Source: QAND01 sp003150225 (GTDB lineage: Bacteria; Bacillota; Clostridia; Christensenellales; QAND01). Taken from it: DNA of 64,000 nt. Below the pieces are notes generated by a model. That model ran no database searches. It was given only the letters and a program-made list of their open reading frames with translations, and was not told the DNA's origin. The stretch covers positions 62,001 through 126,000 of the forward strand of contig NZ_CP076563.1 of NCBI RefSeq assembly GCF_044357945.1. Direction: 5' to 3'. Positions 1 to 8,700 of this stretch are shown here, piece by piece. Made by a program: the position numbers and the translations under genes. The stretch's first letter is position 1, and the number at the start of each line of letters is the position of its first letter.

Positions 1-246
1 TTTGGCTACAAATGCGTAGCCGTTGTCCATGAGTACCGTCTCCACCATATCCTGGATATCCTCCACGCCGGGAGGGGAATCGGGGAACCGCTGGGCCAGC
101 CGGGCCTCGCAGTCCTGGGCCAGGGTCAGGCTTTGGCCTTCGTCCCGGCGTCCGCTGGCCGCCATGGCTTTGCTGATGGCGGTGGCGATTTTCTCGATGT
201 CATAGGGGACGCTTCGTCCATCCCGTTTTACGATGGTGTCAAACAT
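1..246 (-). CDS. nrdD: ATP-cone protein, probable anaerobic (class III) ribonucleotide reductase, N-terminal fragment
   Basis: The gene reads leftward off the window; only the first 82 codons are present. The product begins MFDTIVKRDGRSVPYDIEKI and continues to VEDIQDMVETVLMDNGYAF, the pattern of an ATP-cone, the allosteric nucleotide-binding domain that opens class III and some class I RNR subunits. NrdR also has an ATP-cone, but behind a zinc ribbon, which is absent here. The ATG (244-246) follows a strong TAAGGAGG. Class III NrdD reduces NTPs with a glycyl radical and needs no B12. The cobalamin riboswitch immediately upstream favours a B12-independent enzyme. The ATP-cone assignment is firm. 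NrdD rather than NrdA is inferred, because the catalytic domain lies outside the window. Confidence 0.75.
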   Translation of the reverse strand, partial: MFDTIVKRDGRSVPYDIEKIATAISKAMAASGRRDEGQSLTLAQDCEARLAQRFPDSPPGVEDIQDMVETVLMDNGYAFVAK

Positions 247-280
247 GGTGAGCCTCCTTATTCTGCCAGCGGATGGCGCA

Positions 281-303
281 AAAGAAAACGCCCCGAAGGG
301 CGT
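281..303 (-). terminator. Riboswitch-controlled intrinsic terminator
   Basis: On the minus strand ACGCCC-TTCG-GGGCGT is followed by TTTCTTT. It sits between the cobalamin aptamer and the RNR start codon, with the ribosome binding site beyond it, so it decides whether the gene is transcribed. Confidence 0.85.
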
Positions 304-492
304 AACTCCACAGATGCAGGAGCGGCCCTTCATCCTCACCGATGGCGGCATTGCCTTCGACCGGTCTCCTGGCTTGGGCCGTTGCCTACTTACTCCGCCT
401 TCCCGTTGCCGGTGGCGCGTGGAGCGTTCGTGGCCGATACAGTAAAGTGAGCTGCTGCGGATTCTCACCGCATTCCCATCATCATCGAAAGC
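281..492 (-). promoter_or_regulatory. Cobalamin riboswitch with transcription-terminator expression platform
   Basis: On the minus strand the conserved B12 box GCCAGGAGACCGG lies at 361-373 and the upstream core GGGAATGCGGTGAGAATCCG at about 458-477. An 8-bp P1 helix closes the aptamer: GCTTTCGA (485-492) pairs with TCGAAGGC (353-360). Downstream, GAAGGGC (325-331) can pair with GCCCTTC (295-301), the left arm and loop of a terminator, so an antiterminator and a terminator exclude each other. Bound adenosylcobalamin should free the terminator and switch off the ATP-cone RNR gene that starts at 246. The motifs and helices are seen directly; OFF logic is inferred from the family. Confidence 0.92.
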
Positions 493-537
493 CGATATCT
501 TGTTATCGATGGAATAGTATCACACTATATCTAGTGA
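490..537 (-). promoter_or_regulatory. Tandem NrdR boxes
   Basis: ACACTATATCTAGTGA (522-537) fits the 16-bp NrdR box consensus (ACACWATATYTDGTGT) except at the last base. A weaker copy at 490-505 (core ATATCTTGT) lies 32 bp away, the usual helical phasing of paired NrdR boxes. The strong box fills the spacer of the RNR promoter exactly, so NrdR would block RNA polymerase. The nrdR gene itself is not in the window. Confidence 0.8.
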
Positions 538-543
538 TTTCAA
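516..543 (-). promoter_or_regulatory. Promoter of the riboswitch-RNR transcript
   Basis: On the minus strand TTGAAA (538-543), a 16-bp spacer and GATACT (516-521). The predicted start near 509 lies just upstream of the riboswitch aptamer. The spacer is the NrdR box. Confidence 0.7.
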
Positions 544-583
544 GGGAGTTTTTCTGAAAAATGCCCATTGGAATAAAATTTTC

Positions 584-633
584 TTGACAGGGACATCTTT
601 TTTGTCTATATTGTATATAAAGTATATATACAA
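584..633 (+). promoter_or_regulatory. Promoter and operator of the gntR-ABC operon
   Basis: Consensus promoter TTGACA (584-589), 17-bp spacer, TATATT (607-612). Overlapping the -10 and start site is an inverted repeat, TTGTATATA (611-619) and TATATACAA (625-633), well placed as the binding site of the GntR repressor encoded next, giving autoregulation. Confidence 0.75.
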
Positions 634-652
634 TGTTGCAATGGAGTACGCC

Positions 653-1030
653 ATGGACATCGTTATCAGCAATGCCTCGGGGAAGCCCATCTATGAGCAG
701 ATCACGGGGCAGATCAAAGGTATGATTTTATCAGGGGTTCTTTTGGAGGGGGATGCGTTGCCATCCATGCGGCTATTGGCCAAGGAGCTGCGGATCAGCG
801 TCATCACTACCAAACGGGCCTATGAGGAACTGGAGCGGGAGGGCTTTATTGAGACCGTCATGGGCAAGGGAAGCTTTGTGGCGGGCCGAAATATGGAGCT
901 GATCCGGGAGGAACAGCTGCGGCTGGCGGAGGGTTATCTGGCCCAGGCTATGGAGGTAGCCCGTCAAGGCGGCATCCAGCGGGAGGAGCTTCACCGCATG
1001 CTGGACCTACTCTATGAGGAGGAAGAATGA
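653..1030 (+). CDS. GntR-family transcriptional regulator, YtrA type
   Basis: A 125-residue protein with the N-terminal winged helix of GntR regulators (IYEQITGQIKGMILSG near residue 14, then a PSMRLLAKEL segment) and a short helical tail instead of a large ligand domain, which is the YtrA subfamily. The ATG at 653 is chosen because GGAG precedes it by six bases; a longer reading would start inside the -35 element. It overlaps the ABC ATPase gene by ATGA. YtrA-type repressors usually sense envelope stress such as lipid II-binding antibiotics and control the linked transporter. The inducer here is unknown. Confidence 0.88.
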   Translation: MDIVISNASGKPIYEQITGQIKGMILSGVLLEGDALPSMRLLAKELRISVITTKRAYEELEREGFIETVMGKGSFVAGRNMELIREEQLRLAEGYLAQAMEVARQGGIQREELHRMLDLLYEEEE

Positions 1031-1890
1031 TGGAACAAGCACTGAGCGTCCGCGGCCTTAGGAAGCAGTATGATGGATTCTCCCTGAGGGATGTGAGCTT
1101 CGATTTGCCAAGGGGCAGTATCATGGGGCTCATCGGGGAGAATGGGGCGGGAAAGACCACCACCATCAGCGCTATCCTGGGGTTGATCAACCCCGATGCT
1201 GGCCGGATAGAGATTTTGGGAAAAGGGCCGGATGCTGACGTTCGGGAGGTTCATGAGAAACTGGGCGTGGTACTGGATGAGTTCGGCTTTCACGGTAATT
1301 TAACTATCCAAGACATCGACGCCATCATGGCCCGGATGTACCGCGGCTGGAGTCGGGAGGCCTTTCGCGGGTACTGTAAGCGATTTGGCCTGACGAGTTA
1401 TAAGGCGATCAAGACCTTCAGCCGGGGAATGAAGACCAAGCTGTCCATCGCCGTGGCCATCTCCCATGACGCGGAGCTTTTGATTTTGGATGAAGCCACC
1501 AGCGGCCTGGATCCGGTGGTGCGGAACGAGATACTGGATATCTTTCTGGAGTTCATCCAGGATAAGCGCCGGTCTATTTTGATTTCCAGCCAAATCACCA
1601 GCGACTTAGAGCGGGTAGCGGATTATATCACTTTCTTCCATAGAGGTGAGGTGGTCCTCAGCCAGAACCGGGATGAGCTTTTGGAGCGGTATGGAGTGCT
1701 CCGGTGCGGTCTGGGGGACTTTGGCAAACTGGATCCTGCCCTGGTGGAGGGGGTCCGGAAAAACCAGTTCGGGTACGAGGTCCTGGTGCGGGATCGCAGG
1801 GATGCCGTCCGGCGGTATCCTAACTACCCGGTGGATCCGGCCAGCCTGGAGGAGATCGTGGTGTTTTATGTAAGGGGGAAGGAAGCATGA
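1027..1890 (+). CDS. ABC transporter ATP-binding protein (YtrB/BcrA-like)
   Basis: A 287-residue nucleotide-binding subunit. Walker A GENGAGKTTT is near residue 38, the signature FSRGMKTKL near 137 and Walker B LLILDEAT near 155, with D-loop SGLDP. The switch segment reads ISSQITSDLE, so the usual H-loop histidine is glutamine. It is translationally coupled to the regulator upstream and the permease downstream (both ATGA overlaps). Such single-ATPase ABC-2 systems export or resist peptide antibiotics; the substrate cannot be read from sequence. Confidence 0.93.
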   Translation: MMEQALSVRGLRKQYDGFSLRDVSFDLPRGSIMGLIGENGAGKTTTISAILGLINPDAGRIEILGKGPDADVREVHEKLGVVLDEFGFHGNLTIQDIDAIMARMYRGWSREAFRGYCKRFGLTSYKAIKTFSRGMKTKLSIAVAISHDAELLILDEATSGLDPVVRNEILDIFLEFIQDKRRSILISSQITSDLERVADYITFFHRGEVVLSQNRDELLERYGVLRCGLGDFGKLDPALVEGVRKNQFGYEVLVRDRRDAVRRYPNYPVDPASLEEIVVFYVRGKEA

Positions 1891-2501
1891 CCGGTCTGTT
1901 GATGAAAGACCTTTTGCGCTTTAGGTGGAGCATTCTCGGTATGTTGGGAGTGATGGCGACCTGCGGGGTGGTATTTTCCATGAGGGGAGACGGCTCCGTA
2001 AGCCTTTTTTGCGGTATGTCCATTGTGTTGGTTCTCATCATTACCGATAGCTCTTTTCTCGACGACGCCTTGGCCCGGTGGGATCGGTACGCCCTGTGCC
2101 TACCGGTGCGTCGCCGGGATTTGGTGGCCAGCAAGTACCTTTTTGTAATCACATTGGCGGTGATCGGAGCCGCTCTAGCTTTTGTCATGGGCACAGTTAT
2201 AGGCTTTTTGTGCCAAGAACTGTTGCTGGAAGAACTGGTCTCATCCATAGCAGCCGCCATCGGCGAGGGATTGCTAATTATGTCTATCCAGCTACCCTTG
2301 ATCTTTAAATTTGGGATAAAGAAGTTTCGCTTCATAATCTTAGGGGCCATGTTGATTTCGCTGGTGATGATCAGCCTGCTTCCTTTGCTAAACCTCAGCA
2401 TCCTGATGACCCAGGCTTGGCTGGCGCCCTTGGCCGGGCTCCTCTTTCTGGGACTCTCCTATTTTATATCGGTGGCCATCTTCCAACGGAAAGAGCTTTG
2501 A
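1887..2501 (+). CDS. ABC-2 type permease, partner of the upstream ATPase
   Basis: A 204-residue hydrophobic protein with about six predicted membrane segments and no soluble domain, starting MTGLLMKDLLRFRWSIL. It overlaps the ATPase stop by ATGA and closes the gntR-ATPase-permease operon. The size fits the short ABC-2 permeases next to YtrA-type regulators. Identification rests on hydropathy and context, since the family has little sequence signature. Confidence 0.8.
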   Translation: MTGLLMKDLLRFRWSILGMLGVMATCGVVFSMRGDGSVSLFCGMSIVLVLIITDSSFLDDALARWDRYALCLPVRRRDLVASKYLFVITLAVIGAALAFVMGTVIGFLCQELLLEELVSSIAAAIGEGLLIMSIQLPLIFKFGIKKFRFIILGAMLISLVMISLLPLLNLSILMTQAWLAPLAGLLFLGLSYFISVAIFQRKEL

Positions 2502-2525
2502 TTTTTTGTGCGTACCTCCTATAAT
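2498..2525 (+). promoter_or_regulatory. Promoter of the acetyltransferase gene
   Basis: TTGATT (2498-2503), 16-bp spacer, TATAAT (2520-2525). It overlaps the stop codon of the ABC permease, so the next gene can be transcribed independently. Confidence 0.55.
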
Positions 2526-2552
2526 AGAGGCATATCACAGGAGGTGAAGAAG

Positions 2553-3062
2553 ATGGCATGGACGCTTTGTGCGGTAACGGATGAAAATCAGGTAAATACC
2601 GTGGCTCAGGTGGCGCAAGAGATATGGCACCAGCATTATGGAGATTTATTGGGAAAGGATCAAGTGGACTATATGGTGGACCGGTTTCAATCGGCGCCCG
2701 CCATCTCCCGCCAGCTGCGGGAGGAAGGTTACCGGTATTATCTCGTTCTGGTAGATGGGAAGCCCAATGGCTATGTGGGACTGGTTCCAGAGGGTGACCG
2801 GCTGTTTTTGAGCAAGCTGTACCTGCGCGCTCAGGTCCGGGGGCAGGGGATTGCCCGTGGAGTGATGGACTTTCTTTGCAATCTATGCAGGCTAGAGGGG
2901 TATCAAACCATCTGGCTTACCGTCAACAAACACAATGCCGGGTCCATCGCGGTTTACCAGCATCTGGGCTTTCGGACGGTGGACAGCCAGGTGGCGGATA
3001 TTGGCGGCGGCTATGTGATGGACGATTACATTATGGAGTTTACCGTGACCAATCCATGTTAA
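2553..3062 (+). CDS. GNAT-family N-acetyltransferase
   Basis: A 169-residue single-domain GNAT enzyme. The acetyl-CoA loop is RAQVRGQGIARGVMDFL (residues ~92-108), followed by the HNAGSIAVYQHLGF motif that ends the fold. The ATG at 2553 follows AGGAGGTGAAGAAG; an upstream in-frame GTG lies inside the promoter and is rejected. It transfers an acetyl group from acetyl-CoA to an unknown amine. Confidence 0.85.
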   Translation: MAWTLCAVTDENQVNTVAQVAQEIWHQHYGDLLGKDQVDYMVDRFQSAPAISRQLREEGYRYYLVLVDGKPNGYVGLVPEGDRLFLSKLYLRAQVRGQGIARGVMDFLCNLCRLEGYQTIWLTVNKHNAGSIAVYQHLGFRTVDSQVADIGGGYVMDDYIMEFTVTNPC

Positions 3063-3063
3063 G

Positions 3064-3094
3064 AAAACGCCTTGGAAGGATCCAAGGCGTTTTT
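3064..3094. terminator. Bidirectional intrinsic terminator
   Basis: AAACGCCTTGGA-AGGA-TCCAAGGCGTTTTT separates the convergent acetyltransferase and aldolase genes. A/T runs on both sides suit termination in both directions. Confidence 0.85.
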
Positions 3095-3748
3095 CTAATA
3101 AAGGCCGCGTTGCTTGCGGGACTGCGCCATGGCCTCTACAAGATATTCCTCCGGTAGGGCTCTGGGACGTCCCCTGCCTACGGCGGTAAGATAGATTTGG
3201 CAGAGGCGCTCTAAGTGGTCGGTCGCTGAAAGGGCGTCTTCTATGGAACGGCCTACCCCCACGCCTCCGTGATTTTGCAGCAGGACTGCCGCGCGATCCC
3301 GCAAAGAGGCACCTGTGTTTAGTGCCAGAGGGGCGCTTCCGGGCGGCGCGAAGGGAGCGACGGCGATGGAACCGCCCAGATAGAGAACCGCTTCAATATC
3401 CACGGGCGGGATGGTGGCGATCCCCTCCAGGCTGGCGGCGGTTACGGCATAGGGGGAATGGGTGTGGACCACTGCCATGACATCGGGCCGCAGCTCATAG
3501 ATTCTCCTGTGCAGAGACATTTCGATGGAAGGCGGATAGGGGCCCTGGGCGCCTGAGCCATCCAGCCGCACCAGACAGAGGTCTTCCCGGGTCGTTATGG
3601 GGTAAGGCCGTGAGGAGGGCGTGATGACAAAGGCGTCTTCATGGGTCCGGACGCTGACGTTGCCGGACGTTCCCAGGGCATAGCCCCGCTGACAGATGGC
3701 CTGGATGGCGGCGATGACCGCGTCTCTGGCCTGATCCTGGGTATACAT
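3095..3748 (-). CDS. Class II (zinc) aldolase, FucA/AraD family
   Basis: A 217-residue class II aldolase. Family metal ligands are visible: the glutamate in SIEM, the HTHS pair in VVHTHSPYAV near residue 96, and the histidine of LLQNHGG. The GTSGNVS motif near residue 27 binds the substrate phosphate. The ATG follows AGGAGGACTGCCC. These enzymes cleave or epimerise sugar phosphates to give dihydroxyacetone phosphate and an aldehyde. L-fuculose-1-P is the classic substrate, but relatives act on 5-methylthioribulose-1-P or 5-deoxyribulose-1-P. An mtnA gene 7 kb away raises that alternative. Substrate unproven. Confidence 0.88.
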   Translation of the reverse strand: MYTQDQARDAVIAAIQAICQRGYALGTSGNVSVRTHEDAFVITPSSRPYPITTREDLCLVRLDGSGAQGPYPPSIEMSLHRRIYELRPDVMAVVHTHSPYAVTAASLEGIATIPPVDIEAVLYLGGSIAVAPFAPPGSAPLALNTGASLRDRAAVLLQNHGGVGVGRSIEDALSATDHLERLCQIYLTAVGRGRPRALPEEYLVEAMAQSRKQRGLY

Positions 3749-3865
3749 GGGCAGTCCTCCTATTCAGATGTTGTGTTTTTTTATAGTGTAACATGACGGG
3801 ATGTTTCCATCCATCCCATTGAGGAATTTTGTGGTATGATAAAGGAAAAGACAAAGGAGGCGACT

Positions 3866-4876
3866 ATGGCCAGAATCCTTGTGACCGGCGGAGCCGGGTA
3901 TATTGGCAGCCACACCTGTGTGGAACTCCTCAACGCCGGGTATGATGTGACCATTGTGGATAATCTCTGCAACAGCAAACGGACGGTGGTGGACCGCATC
4001 CAGCGGATCACCGGCCGGCAGATAACCTTTGTTGAGGCGGACGTACGGGACCGGTCGGCGCTGCTGTCCGCCCTTGCCGGGGTGGACGGGGTGATCCACT
4101 TTGCTGGGCTGAAAGCGGTGGGGGAATCGGTAGCCAAGCCCTTGGCCTACTACGACAACAACCTGGGCAGCACCATTGCCCTTTGTGAGTCCATGGCAAA
4201 GAGGGGAATCCGCGCCCTAGTGTTCAGTTCCTCGGCCACGGTGTACGGTGATCCCGCTGCCGTCCCCATAAAGGAGGACTTTCCCCTTTCTTGTACCAAC
4301 CCATACGGCTGGACCAAGCTCATGGGAGAGCAGATCCTGCGGGATACCGCGGCGATCCATGGAGACTGGGGCGTTCTGCTGCTCCGGTACTTTAATCCCA
4401 TCGGAGCCCATGAGAGCGGGGAAATCGGAGAGGATCCCAATGGGATCCCCAATAACCTCTTGCCCTATATTGCCAAGGTAGCGGTGGGCCTGCTTCCCGC
4501 CCTCACCATCTATGGGAACGATTATCCTACCCGGGACGGCACCGGTATCCGGGACTATATCCATGTGGTGGATCTGGCCCGGGGCCATGTAAACGCCATA
4601 GAATACGCCCTAAACCATCCTGGTGTGGAGGAGATCAACCTGGGTACCGGAACCGGATCCAGCGTATTGGAGGTGCTTCACGCCTTTGAACGGGCCTGCG
4701 GCAGGCCCCTACCCCATGTGATTGGCCCCCGGCGGGCGGGGGATGTTCCCGCCTGTTATGCTGATATCACAAAAGCTGCCCGGCTGCTGCACTGGCGGGC
4801 GGAGAAGAACTTGGATCAGATGTGCCGGGATACCTGGAATTGGCAGAGCAAAAATCCCCATGGCTATGGGGACTAA
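3866..4876 (+). CDS. galE: UDP-glucose 4-epimerase
   Basis: A 336-residue extended short-chain dehydrogenase. The NAD-binding GGAGYIGSHTCVELL opens the protein, SSSATVYG provides the catalytic serine, and NPYGWTKLMGEQ holds the YxxxK dyad; RYFNPIGAH is typical of GalE. It interconverts UDP-glucose and UDP-galactose for the Leloir pathway and surface polysaccharides. The ATG at 3866 follows AAGGAGG. Upstream, TTTGTGGTATGAT is an extended -10 with no clear -35. The next gene starts 18 bp downstream, so the two probably share a transcript. Confidence 0.95.
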   Translation: MARILVTGGAGYIGSHTCVELLNAGYDVTIVDNLCNSKRTVVDRIQRITGRQITFVEADVRDRSALLSALAGVDGVIHFAGLKAVGESVAKPLAYYDNNLGSTIALCESMAKRGIRALVFSSSATVYGDPAAVPIKEDFPLSCTNPYGWTKLMGEQILRDTAAIHGDWGVLLLRYFNPIGAHESGEIGEDPNGIPNNLLPYIAKVAVGLLPALTIYGNDYPTRDGTGIRDYIHVVDLARGHVNAIEYALNHPGVEEINLGTGTGSSVLEVLHAFERACGRPLPHVIGPRRAGDVPACYADITKAARLLHWRAEKNLDQMCRDTWNWQSKNPHGYGD

Positions 4877-4894
4877 CGTAGAGGAGGGACGTTT

Positions 4895-5644
4895 ATGCGG
4901 TTGACCTTGATGGGCACGGCCCATGGGTATCAGACCTACTGCCGGTTTGTATCCTCCTCCCTTTTGGAGGTAAACGGCAGAATGTATTTGATTGACGCCG
5001 GTCCTCCGGCGGATGGATTGATCATCCGGCAAGGGAAGGATGTAAAACGGCTGAACGGCGTATTTATCACCCATATGCACGAGGATCATGCTGGGAGCCT
5101 GCCGGGTATTGTAAAATGCCTCAACCGCCACCCTTATGAGGATCAGCATACCCACTTTGTGCTGCCCCAAGAGGGGGCTTACGAGGCCCTTATGGCTTGG
5201 TGCACCATGCTCCATACCAACATGAAGGAGGGGCTTATCTCCCATACCGTAGCTCAGCCTGGCGTATGCTTTGACGACGGCGTGCTGAAGGTAACGGCCA
5301 TCGGGAACCACCATCTGCCCTGCGATGAGGGGTACCTCTCCTACAGCTATCTGATGGAAGCGCAGGGAAAGAGCATCCTGTTTACAGGAGATCTTTCCTT
5401 CGGATGCGCAGACTTTCCCATGATCGGCACGGAGCGGGATATCGATCTCTGCGTCTGCGAGTCCGCCCACATCACCCCGGAGAACACCTTAGATAAACTG
5501 ATGCGGTGCCGGTTTGGACGGCTGGTGTTTAACCATCTCCATGAAAAATGGCATGGAGAGGGGGAACAAACCCTTTACGACAGCTATAAGAGCGTTCCCT
5601 ATCCCATCCAGATCGGTCATGACGGGGACGTGCTTGAGCTATAA
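4895..5644 (+). CDS. MBL-fold metallo-hydrolase
   Basis: A 249-residue metallo-beta-lactamase fold protein with zinc motif THMHEDHAGSL near residue 57, a later TGDLSFG aspartate motif and a C-terminal NHLHEKWHG histidine. An RBS (GGAGG) precedes the ATG. It lies 18 bp after galE on the same strand. The family hydrolyses esters, thioesters or phosphodiesters; nothing here fixes the substrate. Confidence 0.85.
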   Translation: MRLTLMGTAHGYQTYCRFVSSSLLEVNGRMYLIDAGPPADGLIIRQGKDVKRLNGVFITHMHEDHAGSLPGIVKCLNRHPYEDQHTHFVLPQEGAYEALMAWCTMLHTNMKEGLISHTVAQPGVCFDDGVLKVTAIGNHHLPCDEGYLSYSYLMEAQGKSILFTGDLSFGCADFPMIGTERDIDLCVCESAHITPENTLDKLMRCRFGRLVFNHLHEKWHGEGEQTLYDSYKSVPYPIQIGHDGDVLEL

Positions 5645-5683
5645 AAAGCGGCTTACGCCGCCCTGTTTGGAACGGGAGATATG

Positions 5684-5718
5684 AAAAAGACGACTGCCAT
5701 TGGCAGTCGTCTTTTTTT
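5684..5718. terminator. Bidirectional intrinsic terminator
   Basis: AAAAAGACGACTGCCA and its inverted copy TTGGCAGTCGTCTTTTTTT form a long hairpin between the convergent MBL hydrolase and pyc genes. Confidence 0.9.
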
Positions 5719-5742
5719 AGAATGGACACGGAAAACCGCTAT

Positions 5743-8700
5743 CTACTCCACTCGGAAGAGAAGTTGGCCTGCCGCTACATTATCGCCTTTTTCCACGTAG
5801 ATGGCGGATATCGTACCCGCCCGGGGGGAGACCACGTTGGTTTCCATTTTCATGGCCTCGATGACGGCTAGAATGGTGTTGGGAGTGACGGCATCGCCTA
5901 CCTTCACCGGCACCTTGGAGACCATACCGGGGATGGAGGCTCCGATCTGGGTTTGGTCGTTGGAATCCGCCATGGTGGGGGCGTTCCGCTGAGCGGCGTC
6001 CTCATCCACCTGGATGGAGACCGCCCGCTGTGCGCCATTGAGTTCGAACAGCACGTTTTGGGTGCCGTCCTGGTTGATCTCTCCAGGGCCGATATATTTG
6101 ATGATCAGGGTTTTGCCGTCCTCGATGGTCAGCTCAGTGGAATCCCCGGGATCCATGCCACGGAGGAACACATGGGTGTCCATGGAGGAGAGGTCGCTGT
6201 ATTCCGAAAGGAAGTCCAGATACTCCTCAAAGACCTTGGGATAGAGGCAGGCGCTTAGTACGCTGGCGTCGTCCCTATGGGTCTCGGGAAGGCTGGCTCG
6301 GACCGCCTCCAGATCCACGGGGGGCAGGAGCTGTCCCGGGCGGCAGGTGATAGGTTCCTCACCCTTTAGCACGGCCTTTTGCAGGTCCACCGGGAATCCG
6401 CCCTTGGGCTGGCCCATCATTCCCTTGAAGTAGGAGATCACGCTGTCGGGGAAGTGAAGGGTGGCGGCTCGCTCCACGATGTTGTCGGGGGTCAGGTTAT
6501 TTTGCACCATGAAGATGGCAAGATCGCCTACCATCTTGCTGCTGGGAGTCACCTTGATGATATCGCCCAGCATCTGGTTGACGGTGGAATACATGGCCTT
6601 GACCTCCTCAAACCGATGGCCGAGGCCCAGGGATTCCACCTGGGGCTTGAAGTTACTGTACTGTCCGCCAGGGATCTCCAGCTGATAGATCTGGGTATCC
6701 GGGCTGTTGAGCCCCGCCTCAAATTGGGCGTAGAGAGGGCGCACCTGGGACCAATATTCGCTGAGCCGGCTGAGGGCCTGCTTATCCATACCAGGATCCC
6801 GCTCGGTGCCGGCCAGGGCATAGCAGATGGCGTTCAAAGAGGGCTGGCTGGTAAAGCTGCTCATGGAGCTTAACGCGCAATCCACGATATCCACCCCAGC
6901 CTCGGCAGCCAGCAGGTAAGCGGCCACCTGGTTTCCGCTGGTGTCATGGGTATGGAGATGAACTGGAATGGAGAGCTCCTCTTTTAGCGCCCGGACCAAC
7001 CGCTGGGCGGCGTAGGGCTTTAGAAGCCCCGACATATCCTTGATGCACAGCATATGGGCGCCGGCCTTCTCCAACTGTTTTGCTAGATCCACATAATAGG
7101 AGAGGGGATACTTATCCCGGGCGGGATCGTCAATATCTCCGGTATAGCAGATGGTGGCTTCGGCGATCTTTCCGGCGCTGGCTACTTCGTCCAGGGCAAA
7201 CGCCATCCCGGGCAGCCAGTTGAGGCTGTCAAAGACCCGGAATACATCGATACCCCTGCGCGCGCTCTCCCGGATAAAGCCTTTGACCACGTTGTCGGGA
7301 TAGCTGGTATAGCCTACGGCGTTGGCACCCCGCAACAGCATCTGGAACAGCACGTTGGGGATCCGGGCCCGGAGCTCATCCAGCCGCTTCCAGGGGGATT
7401 CGTGAAGGAACCGGTAGGCCACGTCAAAGGTGGCCCCTCCCCACATTTCAAAGGAGAAGGCGTTTGCCATGGTATGGGCCATAGCCCGAGCGGGAAGGAG
7501 CATATCCAAGGACCGAACCCTGGTGGCCAAAAGGGACTGGTGGGCGTCCCGCATGGTGGTATCGGTAATTAAAAGGCGCTTTTCCGCCAGCACGGCGTCG
7601 GCTACCGCACGGGGGCCCTTTTCATCCAGAAGCTGTTTGTAACCATTGGGAAGGGGGCCATCGGGAACTCTGGGAACCTTGGGCAGCAGCACCGCGGGGC
7701 GGGGCTGACGATCGGACTTGATGGATTCCTGAGCGATATACCGGAGGACCTTGGTGGCCCGATCCTGAGGCAGCTCGAAATTGAACAGGGAGGGAGTGTT
7801 ATCGATGAACCGGGTATCACACTTGCCCATGAGGAATACGGGGTTCTGCAAGACGTTGACCAGGAAGGGGATATTGGTCTTTACCCCTCGGACCCGAATT
7901 TCGTTGAGGGAACGGAGGGCTTTGCGGACCGCTCCCTCAAAGGATCGGTCAAAGGTGGTGATCTTTACCAACAGGCTATCGTAGTAGGGGCTGATCACCG
8001 CGCCGGCGAAAGCATTGCCGGCGTCCAGCCGAACGCCGTTGCCGCCGCCGCTGCGGTAGACCGTCATCCGCCCGGTATCGGGGGCAAAGTTGTTTCGGGG
8101 ATCCTCGGTGGTAACCCGACACTGGATGGCGAATCCTCGATGGGAGATATCCTCCTGGCGCAGGTTCAACTCGGGAGAAAACAGGGAATAGCCCTGTGCG
8201 ATCATAATCTGTGCCTGGACCAGGTCTACCCCGGTAGCCACTTCGGTGACGGTATGCTCCACCTGGATGCGGGGGTTCATCTCAATGAAATAATGGTTGC
8301 CATGCTTATCCACCAGGAATTCCACCGTCCCAGCGTTGACATAGCCCACCTCATGGGCGATCTTTAGAGCGTCCGCATACATGGCCTCCAGCTCGGACTT
8401 GGCCACCGTAAAAGCGGGGGTGAACTCCACCACTTTTTGATACCGCCGCTGGACGGAGCAATCCCGCTCATACAGGTGCACGATGTTGCCGTAGTTATCC
8501 CCCAGTACCTGGATCTCGATATGTTTGGGATCCTCCAGGTATTTTTCAATGAAAATATCGCCGTTGCCAAAGGCCTTTTCCGCCTCGTTCTTTACCAGCT
8601 GAAACTCGGAGCGAAGGCTATCGTCATCATAGCAAAGGCGCATGCCGCGCCCGCCGCCGCCTGCCGCTGCTTTGAGCAGAACGGGATAGCCGAACTCCTG

